Positions 1-9,206 of a stretch of 64,000 bases of DNA are shown piece by piece. The DNA comes from Monosporascus cannonballus (lineage: Eukaryota; Ascomycota; Sordariomycetes; Xylariales). Made by a program: the position numbers and the translations under genes. The first letter of the stretch is position 1. Every line of letters starts with the position of its first letter. Below the pieces are notes generated by a model that was given only the letters and a program-made list of their open reading frames with translations, made no database searches and was not told the DNA's origin. Location: positions 1 through 64,000 of the forward strand of contig QJNS01000343.1 in the NCBI GenBank assembly GCA_004154925.1, written 5' to 3'.

Positions 1-20
1 CCCCCCCCCCCCCCCCCCCC
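1..20. repeat. Poly-C run at window edge
   Basis: Twenty consecutive C residues open the window. No TTAGGG/CCCTAA units follow, so this is not a telomere. It may be a genuine homopolymer or an assembly or contig-edge artefact; the sequence alone cannot tell. Confidence 0.9.
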
Positions 21-570
21 TGTTCGTAGCCGAGAACCCTCCTCCCTAGGTCTAAGCTGGCTGCCGGATCGGAACCCCTCGGGAACTGATGACGGGTAAC
101 GGCGACTCAAGTTTTCGTTAGGAGAACTAAATAGATATATGATGAGAAGGCGTCACGCTGTGGGAGCTTGCATGCTACCACAACATACGCGTCATTTCTA
201 ACTACCTAACCGCGATTTGGACAAGAATGAAGGATAGCCGGTAGAGGGGCGGCCAACGTCAACTAGGTAGGGTAGCAGTAGAGAGATACCCAACAATCGG
301 ACCATGCATACAATAGAACATCATCACCGAGAGCCGCATGCGTAGATGGGACTTGGCACTTTCTGGCCTTGGGAATTTTTACTATGTCACGACGTCGAGC
401 GCCACGAGAGTCGATGCACTCAGGAGCTCTTTTGTTCGTCTTTTATTGATCCGATCCTCATAAAAGTTGAGCCATTCCCATGCCGAATTCCGTGAACACC
501 GATTCCAGTGCAAGTAGTAGTGCAACGACGCCAACGCTCCTCCTCCTCCTCCTCCGCCACCACGAGCCGT
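21..570. other. 3' flank of the eS8 gene, no gene seen
   Basis: This stretch lies downstream of the stop codon of the minus-strand ribosomal protein gene. Open frames here are short and antisense, and none resembles a known family. It probably carries the 3' untranslated region of that gene and nothing else I can support. Confidence 0.5.
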
Positions 571-1279
571 CTACTTGTGGAGCTTACGCTGGTAGAAGGC
601 CAGCTCCTCACCCTCCAGGATGTAGCCGTCGGCACGGCCGCTCTGGCCGGGCCGGCTGGCAATGACGGCATACAGACGACCAGCCTCGAACTGCTTCTCC
701 AGCGCGGGCTCGACCTTGCCTTGGGCGGCGAACCGGGCAGCCTGCTTCTTCTGGACGGCGTTGCTCTTCTTGACGGGCTCCTCCTCCTTCTTCTGCTGGC
801 GTCTTCGGCCCAGGGGCTGGCCGTAGTGGGCCTCGTACCACTGACGGAAGGGGGCAGCATCGATCTGCACGACGGCCGACTTGGTCAGGGTGTTGGTTCG
901 GACCAGTTCGTTGTTGGAAGGGTGGTAGGCGACGACGATGACACGGGTCTTGCGGGTGCAGCCCTCGGAGGCCCAGGCGAAGTTACCCGAGTCGAGGCGC
1001 AGGGCACGGTACTTATGGTTGCCGCCACGGGTGCGGACGGTGTGGATTCGCTTGGGGCCGATTCTCGTGTTGGCCTCCTGTCGGCCGGCCTCGAAAGCGC
1101 GCTTCTTCCCTGGTGAGGAGGTCAGAACGTATGATCATGAAAGATGCATACGGGCTTTCGATTGGTGTCTTCGTCTCGAAAGGACTTGACACGGCGGGAT
1201 ATATTCAGGACGTACGGTAGTAGGCTCGCTTGGCACCAGAGGCGGAGCGCTTGTGGCGGGAGTCGCGTGAGATACCCAT
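571..1279 (-). CDS. rps8: 40S ribosomal protein S8 (eS8)
   Basis: Structural protein of the small ribosomal subunit in the cytosol. Two exons on the minus strand, 1279-1216 and 1109-571, join across a 106-nt GT-AG intron to give 200 residues, the usual eS8 length. The start is ATG at 1279; exon 1 encodes [21 protein letters not shown], stated here only as its family-typical opening, and the split codon reads Arg. Exon 2 carries the basic [18 protein letters not shown] block and the family C-terminus with EQ/KK-rich insert ending in FYQRKLHK. An early intron is common in fungal ribosomal protein genes. A 202-codon open frame on the opposite strand is a mirror of this coding sequence. Identification is by strong resemblance to eS8 throughout. 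Confidence 0.95.
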
Positions 1280-2787
1280 TGCTGCTGGAAAAGGACGTTC
1301 TCGTCAGCTTGAATTTGCAAGTCAAGTTACAATTGCGTAGTGGCCAGGAATGGCCAGTCCCAGGAGATTGGGGAGGGGGAACTCTTCAAGCGCCTTCGCA
1401 AGCCCGCCACCCCTAAGGGATGCGGTATCAAGGAAACCAGGCTTCAAGAGGCAATTGCTTATTTCGCATGGCACATACCTGATGTTTGAGGCGGTCACCG
1501 GATGCACTCGCGCAAAGGGAATTCGTCGGTGTTGAATGGCGGGATGCTGAAGCCGAGATGTTCACACGAAAAAAGTTGGTAGTAAGTCCAACAATTTGTG
1601 TGAATTAAGTGGATGTGGGTGCAATGTGGGCGGCCGGTTTTTCCGAGATGGTACGTACCTAGGGCTTAACGTGGATATGAGGAGTGGGACCAGCTATCTA
1701 TCTAATCGTACCTGGCCGATAAGAACGTGCCTCTAACTTCCGTCAATACTCTATCAAGCAGGGAAGCAGTCAGCCCACTGTTTTGTTATGGTGCTTCGAT
1801 GTGGGCTATCTCCCCCATTCCTTGGGTACGCTGGACACACCATTATACTTAAGACCACGATGTCCGGTTATTCTCGATTCGTCACCTGAGAACGTATTAC
1901 TGGATGTCACCACACAAGATAAGTCAGTGTGAAGGCATTTCGTTGCTGTACCTGGTCCGAAAGGCGGACAGACAGCCTATGTAAAGTCCCTATCAATTAT
2001 CCTTCCCGTGCCAGTGCAAGGGGAGCAGTAACTCAAAGCCCCCCTTATACCACAAACATTTCGGTATCTTCCGGAACTTCCATCTCCCCTTTTCGCCCAC
2101 TACGAATGGATGCGGTAGATCGGTATGCACGGGCAAAAGGGAAATACCAGGATGATAGATGCGTTGGACCATGAAATTATGGCATCCCAGTCACCCAACC
2201 GAATTGCTGCTTTGCTCCTAGGTTTTCTGTACTGATCATTAGCCCAGTGGAGTCTAATATCAGAAAGGTACGACCCAGGGCAAATTTCGTCAAGATACGC
2301 AAATCCAACCGCAAAATTCAAATGGTCTTCTCTCCGAAGGCCTCCGTTGAGATACTGGCTAGCCGGGTCGCCTGGACAGGAGGCTGCTCTGCAACAACTC
2401 GACGGAGTCCCCTTATGACTTGTATCATCCCCAATCCAAATGGACTGGCTAGGTACGCAGATGACAAGGAGAAAGAGATTGGGCGTCTGCTGCTATAGCC
2501 ATTTAGATAACGTACGGCCTCTTTTGGTACAACGTCACCATGAGCCAGCCACCCCGAGGTAACCAGCGATGTCAGATGACCGGCAAGCGTGAGACGTTTC
2601 CCGAGCATGCAGGGAATCCTGTCGTGGAGATTCTTGGTGGCTCTGTACGAGCATGAAAATGAGAATCGGGGAAAACAAACGAAGGCCGCCTGGGGCAATG
2701 GTAAAACAGAACAAGGCAACATGAGAGGCATCGGAAAGCGCGAGGACTGGTCTTGCTGCTCAAGCGTTCGGTGTAAATGAACCGCCC
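1280..2787. other. Intergenic, eS8 promoter side
   Basis: About 1.5 kb between the eS8 start codon and the stop codon of the next minus-strand gene. The first few hundred bases should contain the eS8 promoter and leader. Short open frames of up to 137 codons occur on both strands, but none resembles a known protein. I see no repeat or RNA gene. Confidence 0.5.
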
Positions 2788-4797
2788 TTATTCATCACCA
2801 TCGTCGGCGGGCTCGGTGTCGAGGATGAACGCCGCGGTAAGCCCGTTGACCTCTTTCAGAGGAATCCCGATCGCCGGAGCGAAAATGCCGGCCGCCTCCG
2901 CCCTGGTCAAGCTGTCATATGCCGGCGTCGTGGCCAGACCGGCGACCTTTCTCTTATCTCTAGGTACCCCGGGACCGGACATTGGAAGCGGGTCTGGGCC
3001 GAAAGACAGGTGCTCGTATTCCTCTGCCAGACATCGGAAGCGAGGCGGCGGCAGGCAGCGATCGTATCCGCGTTTGGCTCGTTCGTCGCCGCCAGCCTTG
3101 TACTCGAGGTACGTGGGCCAGTCGATCTTGGCCCGGTCGAGACATCTGCTCGTCCAGATGGAGGGGCGCGAAGTAACAGGGGTGAGTCCATCGCTGGCGG
3201 AGATGAATTCGAGCTCCTTCGGCAACTCGACTTTAGGTGGCAGGTATTCGAGGTTTCCGCCGTCTCGTACGAACTGGCGCATCGCCTCGGCACTCATCTC
3301 CGTCCATTTAAGCTTGTCGAGAAGGAGCTGTCGCTGGCACAGTGAGCACTCTCGCCTGTGTAACACGTACTCCTCGAAGGTGCGAGGCGCGAACGGAGAC
3401 TTGTCGAGGCTGCAGCGCTGCATGCTCACCTTGATCTTGTTGAAGTGCACGCGCTCCTTCTCTTCATCGCTCATCCATGTCTTGGAATTGGTCCAGCTCG
3501 CATTCTCATTGGGTCGCAAAGGCTGTCTCGAGGAGTTCACATCTGCGCCATAATGGGGATGGGCTGGGTTCCGGGACCTGCGGCTGCTACGTTGGGACTC
3601 CAGGTCGGTAGGATCGGTATAGTCGCCGTCACCGTAGCCATTACTGTCGGAGGACGCAACCAAACCGCGAAGCCCGAAATCGAACCACGAAGGTGATGTT
3701 TTATGGCCATCTGTGCTAGCGTGCGCCGCTGTATCCACCGAGCCACCCTCGCTGCCAGACTTGGGGCCAGATTCGGGATCGTCGGGGTTAGTTGCATCTT
3801 TACGTTTGCACTGCAGGCGAACCCAGCGTTCAGAGGTCGGCGGTAGCTTGGGTCTACCAAGTTCATCTTCAGGGACTTGGTCATAATCGGTCAGCCAAGA
3901 TGAACAATCCGAATAAGAATGGTCGAATGGAATGCTTGGCTTGGAGACATATCTTGTCTTCGCCGTCCGGTCTGACCCGGACATCTTCTTGTCGACCGTA
4001 GCCGGCTTGATTGGCTTGCCCGCGAGAAAGTCAGCAACCCGAGAGTCGACAGCCTTGGCAGGCGATCTGCCCGAGCCGTACTTAGCAGCACCCGCACGGG
4101 CTGCAGCCTCGACAGCTGCACGAAGCCCGCTGAATCCATCTCTGGTAGATGACCTGGACTTCTCCTCGGCTTCCTTGGCTCTTCTCATTGCGGCCTGCTT
4201 TTCTAGATAATAATCAAAAGTGTCACAGAGCCCGTTTCCAGTAGCCACTGGTAGATTTTGGCGCGCATTCAGCTCCTTCTCCGCCGCATACCTTGCCGCG
4301 GCGGCGGCGAGATGGCTAGGGTCCCAGTCGTAGTTAAGCTGCTTAGGCACCTTAGTAGGCCATTCGAGAATAGGATATATCTTTGCTGACGGGGTCTCGA
4401 TGAATTGCTTTTGAGATACTGCCTGAACAGAACTGGTTTTCTTCATCATGTTAATGGGGCTTTGGGGTGTGCTTGATGTGGAAGACGTCGAGAGCCTAGG
4501 TACCTTGAAGGTGATACGCTGCCCGGAGGCAAAGGAAGCACCCCCTTTCGACGAGGGCGAGTTCCCTGCAATAACGGAGTAGGATGGCTTTGATGCCAAG
4601 TGTGTGCTGAAATTGCTCATAGTATTGGTGGTCAAAGGCGAGCAACCCCCAAGCGACTCAGGATATGATGAATCCTGTGTCGGTTGAGCGTTGATGTGCG
4701 TACCGGCCGCGGCTTTGGTGGGTGAAGTGGACGGAGACCGAAGCACTTCGGAGTATGATTGCCTCGACCTCGAGTATCCTTGTAGATGGCCCGGCAT
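2788..4797 (-). CDS. Unassigned 669-residue protein
   Basis: I do not recognise this protein. It is one uninterrupted frame of 669 codons from ATG at 4797. The first 150 residues or so are Ser/Thr/Pro-rich and probably disordered, with repeated SPSTSP-like stretches. An Ala-rich helical stretch follows at about 160-245 (DPSHLAAAAARYAAEKELNA and similar). A more structured region lies in the last 250 residues, containing HRRECSLCQRQ at about 480-490, a His-Cys-x2-Cys arrangement that could bind a metal but is too small to name a finger. There is no signal peptide or membrane segment. The C-terminal third looks conserved in composition and spacing, so a real gene is likely. The start codon sits at the edge of a tandem-repeat array. 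Confidence 0.75.
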   Translation of the reverse strand: MPGHLQGYSRSRQSYSEVLRSPSTSPTKAAAGTHINAQPTQDSSYPESLGGCSPLTTNTMSNFSTHLASKPSYSVIAGNSPSSKGGASFASGQRITFKVPRLSTSSTSSTPQSPINMMKKTSSVQAVSQKQFIETPSAKIYPILEWPTKVPKQLNYDWDPSHLAAAAARYAAEKELNARQNLPVATGNGLCDTFDYYLEKQAAMRRAKEAEEKSRSSTRDGFSGLRAAVEAAARAGAAKYGSGRSPAKAVDSRVADFLAGKPIKPATVDKKMSGSDRTAKTRYVSKPSIPFDHSYSDCSSWLTDYDQVPEDELGRPKLPPTSERWVRLQCKRKDATNPDDPESGPKSGSEGGSVDTAAHASTDGHKTSPSWFDFGLRGLVASSDSNGYGDGDYTDPTDLESQRSSRRSRNPAHPHYGADVNSSRQPLRPNENASWTNSKTWMSDEEKERVHFNKIKVSMQRCSLDKSPFAPRTFEEYVLHRRECSLCQRQLLLDKLKWTEMSAEAMRQFVRDGGNLEYLPPKVELPKELEFISASDGLTPVTSRPSIWTSRCLDRAKIDWPTYLEYKAGGDERAKRGYDRCLPPPRFRCLAEEYEHLSFGPDPLPMSGPGVPRDKRKVAGLATTPAYDSLTRAEAAGIFAPAIGIPLKEVNGLTAAFILDTEPADDGDE

Positions 4798-5830
4798 GTT
4801 GTGGCGTGGTGATAGTGAAGGGTATCACGTGGTAAGATACTGAAGACCTAGTTAGTAGGCTGTAAGAGGACAAGCTGCTAGGTAAAAGTAGAAAATAACG
4901 TGGCGAGCGCAACCGGTTAAGATGGAACGTCGACCGGGATTACCCGGAGAGCCTAAATACGGCGGTAACTTGGGGATTCGAGTTGTGGCAATAACTAGGT
5001 ATAAGCAGAAACCAACGTGGCGAGCGCAACCGGACAAAATCGAAGTCGGCGTGAGGCTACCTGGAAAGACCAAGTTATGGAGGCGGCTCGAGGATTTGGG
5101 TTGCGGGAATAACCGAAATATGGCAAGTCGTGGGGGCGTGGTGGTGGTAAAGGGAATCATGTGCTCAGAGATGCTAAAGACCGCGTCGTTGGGCTGAAGG
5201 GGACAAGCTGCTGGATATCAGCAGAGAGACAACGGGGCGAGTGTAACCGGATGAATGAATGTCGACACAACCTACCTGGGGTTCTAAACCACGGGGGCAA
5301 TCTGAGGATTCAAGCTGCGCGAGATAAGGCGACGTGCGGGTGCAACCAGATGGATGAACTTCGACGTGATCTACCTGGAGCCCCAGACCACGGAGGCAAC
5401 CTGAGGATTCGAGTTCCGGCAACTAGGCATAAGCAGAAAGAAGACGTGGTGAGTACAACCAAGGTGGGTGAACGTCGACGTGATCTACCTCGAAGTTGAG
5501 GCCATGGGGGCAGCCTGGGAATTCGAGTTGCGGAACAACCTAAGTAAAGTAACGGGGTAATTCAATAGGATCCAAATCGTGGGAATAGCCTAAGGAACTC
5601 AGTTGTGGGATCATTCGTGGTAAAACCAAGATATGGAGCCAACACAAGGATTCAAGTTGCGGGACCAACCTGAAGATGCTCAAGTCGCGGGGGCAACCAA
5701 ATGGGATCCAAGACGCGAGAGTAACACTGGTAAATCCAAGTTACGGAACAACCTAAAAAATTCAAGACGCGTCTGCAGACCCCGAGGATATTCAAGTCGC
5801 ACGAGAAACACCCCTACCAATGGGTGAAAT
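4791..5830. repeat. Degenerate tandem-repeat array of about 100-117 bp units
   Basis: Diverged direct repeats. The landmark GTGGCGAGCGCAACCGG and variants recur near 4900, 5017, 5234, 5334 and 5446, giving spacings of about 117, 217 (two units), 100 and 112 bases. Other shared landmarks are GAACGTCGACGTGATCTACC, GGCAACCTGAGGATTCGAG and ACTAGGNATAAGCAGAAA. A longer block at 4791-4925 is copied at about 5119-5260 (for example GGACAAGCTGCT near 4868 and 5202). After about 5500 the units become shorter and blurred but keep phrases like TTCAAGTTGCGGGACCAACC. The array does not encode a sensible protein in any frame. It is best described as an old minisatellite; the units are too diverged and too long to resemble CRISPR repeats. 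Confidence 0.8.
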
Positions 5831-6190
5831 ATTGTCAATCCTGGAAAGGGGGTATAAGGCGAGACCAAGTCAAAACAATAAACAGTGCCCATGGCATTAC
5901 AGGGTGTTGAGTGAACGCCGCCTAGTAATTACACAGTTGTCTGAGGCATACTGGTCTGCGGGATAACATTGGGTCAAGAGATAACCCGGTACAGGGGGGG
6001 GGGACGGGACACCTCAGGCACAGAAATATTACAAAGGGTCAACCTCAATACAATAAGGCCCTGACGTGAATAATACGTAAAGGGGTGTTCACATTCATAT
6101 ATAAATTTATCAACGCAATCTTCACCGCATCACCGCCCCCCTTAACTAGCTAGTCAACCTACCTTAACTCCCGTATATATATCACTGTCA
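5831..6190. other. Spacer between repeat array and LTR-like sequence
   Basis: AT-leaning sequence with a run of ten G at 5994-6003 and short TATA-rich patches. No coding potential is visible. If the following LTR is real, this would lie where the 3' end of a retrotransposon interior should be, but I see no remnant of gag or pol. Confidence 0.4.
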
Positions 6191-6983
6191 GGGGGGAGAA
6201 TGTTATAATTGATATTGAAAACAGCGCCGTCAAGGAGATCACCGGTAAATGACCCCAATTATTATACTACGGTCCGCTTAACTACTCCGATGTCAGAATG
6301 TGGTCACGAAGCAGGCAGGGGCCTTCCTTAGCCATGGACTGTCCTTCCGCAAAGACATATCCCAAAGCAGTTGTGATCATCATCGAAACCCTGCAAAGGC
6401 TCACGCTCTCTATCGGCGAAACTCCGTATGCCGGGCTTTCTGTCATCAAACTCTATACGGTCCATGCTCACTTTAAAATCAACGAGGCTCTAAAGGATTT
6501 ATCACCTCATCGGTTGAGAAACTCTGGGCAGTCGCGGTACGCGTCAACACCCAGCAAGCAATAGCCGTGCCGGCAAGAAAAACCTGGTTCTAAGTTGCCT
6601 TGAATTCAATATAGTGAACTCAGATGTCCTTGAGATACTGAAAGGACACTTTTTAGTCCTTGAGGAGCTCTTGCCATGTGGTTGCTCTTCTGGTAGTTTC
6701 ACCGGCTATACGATGTTTCATGGCCAGTGGATGCCTATTTAAGACTTGACAAAGAGCCCTTTATTTCCCTTTTCCTCCTTTCTATCTGTCATAGCCTCAC
6801 CTACCCCTTTCCCCCTTTCTTCATCCTACAGTCTCAGCCCTTCCACATCTTCCGCCTTTGTGCATTAAGACTCGGAACCACTTCTATTATCATATCTGAA
6901 ATATACCGGTAGCTTCATTGACCGTATGGATTTAATAAACGTATACCTAGAAACCTATAGTAATACGTCTACTACCGGAAACA
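6191..6983 (+). mobile_element. Probable retrotransposon 3' LTR with polypurine tract
   Basis: A purine run GGGGGGAGAA at 6191-6200 sits directly before TGTTATAATT at 6201, the usual arrangement of a polypurine tract and LTR start. About 535 bases further on is TATTTAAG (6736-6743), then a pyrimidine-rich leader and AATAAA (6934-6939), which fits U3, R and U5 order. The sequence TACCGGAAACA ends at 6983, giving TGTT...AACA short inverted ends and an LTR of 783 bp. No coding remnant of gag, protease, reverse transcriptase or integrase is visible nearby, and the second LTR and the target duplication cannot be seen. The left end is well supported by pattern; the right end is a guess. Confidence 0.4.
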
Positions 6984-9206
6984 GTGTAATGCTAGAAGGA
7001 CATCTCTGCTACTTTCTTATCAGGACTTCCTAGTATATCAACAAGCATGCCACAAAATGGAAAACAAGATTTCTGCTGTCTTGACCATGATCACGTTCTA
7101 AACGCGAACCCATAGAGTGGAACCATTTCCAGGGAACCCATCTACGAGCTTATAGGGGATACTACCCAAGTAGAGCGCCATGTTCGGCTCTTTATGCCGC
7201 TGACCTTCAAAAGATGAGCTAGGAACAGGGGCGTTCCAAGACTCGATAGCTCTTACGACGCGAACGTGCCCGGGGGTGTGTTGGGCTGTCGGGGAAAACG
7301 GTGAAATATAGAGTGAAAGGTAGAAGGAGCAGCCTAGAAGGTAGTTCGTAGTATAGTAGTGAACAAATGGCCCTTAATGCCTGCCATTTCCGTAACTCTC
7401 CGGAGGCGAAGCCCCTTACACAGACACGGAAAGCCCTCGCTGGTGGATCGCTAGGGACCGGAGGGAGTATCCACGTTACCTCCTGGCAAGGACCGAGTGG
7501 GCAAATCTGCAAATGTGGTAGTGATAGCGCTAGGGTCTATAGAGGATACAATAGGGAGACAAGCCTTTCCACACGATGAATATCTAGGCAGCTAGTAATT
7601 CGCCTGTTGAGTACGAGACCGCGCACAGTCATGGTCCCCATCCCGCGAAAACGGAGAGCAGTCCGGGAAAAGCAATTCCCGCTCTCTCCAACAGGCTCGG
7701 GATGGGGAGTCCATCAAGTTATTCTGGAGCCTCACACTCAATCTCCCCTTAAGGCGGCGAGGCCGCTACCTCTAGGGCCCACCCATTACGTACCCGACAG
7801 TCCAAGGGCTCCAGTCTTAATACGCTTCACACATTTTACGAAGAAGCAAATTGAAAGGGAGAGCGGGCCAAAGACCCAAACAGATATCCGACCCGAAGCA
7901 AACTGAAGCGACGGCGCCATGCTCCTCTTAAAGACTCGTTCGGACTGATTAGACAAGCCAAGCGCATTAAATACTGCCTACGGAACACGGCGCCACGGCC
8001 ACAGGGCGCACAAGAGACTGGGCGGGGAGGCGAAGTCCGTCGGCCGACAGGAGGCGACGGCGTTTTGGCGTGGTAACCAACTGCCGGATTTGCCGGAGCC
8101 TCCTGCTGGTCTGGTTCCCTCCCCCTTGACCGCGAGCGAGATATGTGCCGTCGGCGCTGAAAGAAGCGCGATCGCGTAGATATGGAGAAGAAAAAAAATC
8201 CCCGCCCGTAGGATCTCGTGAGACCGCGCACCTGTAGCAAGAGGAAGGCTGAATGCGCCGCCCAGCAACGGGCCGTATCAGGGAAACCCTCCCCGTCCGC
8301 CCCTATCAGCTCATCTATCTATGGCCCTTCCTCGCTTTCGCGAATTGAACCGGACCCACTCGATTCATCATCTCCGCGCGATATGAATATGCGACGGTAT
8401 CTCACCTATTACGTCCATCGCCAGATGCTGATTCACGCATCCAGCCATCGGGCAGCCAGTGGTTCGTTGATAGAACGACTGAATGGCTTGCAAAGCCCGG
8501 ATCGATCGTATCTTCGTCTCAAGTGCTTCGCCGTGTATATAATCAGAGCTGTGTGCGCCCCTGCTTCTGAGTCGAGGCCGCCCCCCCTCTCTTTGCAAGC
8601 AGTCCATCCATTGCAACAGCTACCGGTGCCGGCAAGCGCGCGCAATCGCTTAATTTCACGGGCACATCATTGTCGTGTAGCTGGTCATCGACGGTGTAAC
8701 ATTAACTATATCAATCATCATCCGGGAAGGGCACCACCCGCACCACCCGCACCACGCTCCCCTGAGTCCTTGCGATACGCGAACATGCACACTCGCACCT
8801 AGGTGGTAGGATGGATACGAAGTATTTTTCTTTACTTTTTCGTTTGGGGGTTGGTTGTTTATGCGGAGCGCCCAGGGGAATACGATAGATAGCTTGACAA
8901 GGAGTTTCGGTGTGTTGTATTTAACGACAGGAATTACATACAGAGCTATACATTAGTCGTTCCGCGCCTCTCCTCTCCTCTCTTCCACACCTCCTCCTCC
9001 CGCGCCCCCTTATGACTCCTCGCGCAAAAGCACCGATGTGTCTGTGTCACTTAACGAGAAAGTAATAAGAAAAACAAAGATAAAAGGATCGATCGATCTC
9101 GCCGCCTAAGCAACACACTCAAGGTATCTGTCGTACCAAATGATGGGGTACGGGTTGGTTCATGTTCTCATTTAGTAATATAACGTTGAAATCAAAAGGC
9201 TGGTGC
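6984..9206. other. Intergenic, no supported gene
   Basis: About 2.2 kb. GC-rich patches at 7600-8300 hold overlapping open frames of up to 194 codons on both strands, which I regard as chance. Small repeats occur: the 9-bp unit GCACCACCC twice and a half from 8731, and a CTCCTCT-rich stretch near 8970-9005. The last 300 bases are the 3' flank of the EH-domain gene. Confidence 0.5.

Noticed and set aside
1..20. Telomere end
   Set aside because: Pure C with no CCCTAA units; the sequence continues into ordinary genic DNA.
508..1116. 202-codon plus-strand frame
   Set aside because: It is antisense to the conserved eS8 exon and resembles nothing.
4880..5500. CRISPR-like array
   Set aside because: Eukaryotic context, units of 100-117 bp that diverge along their whole length, and no conserved repeat with unique spacers.
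7836..8802. Overlapping GC-rich frames on both strands
   Set aside because: No domain, no consistent splice model, and low-complexity content typical of chance open frames.
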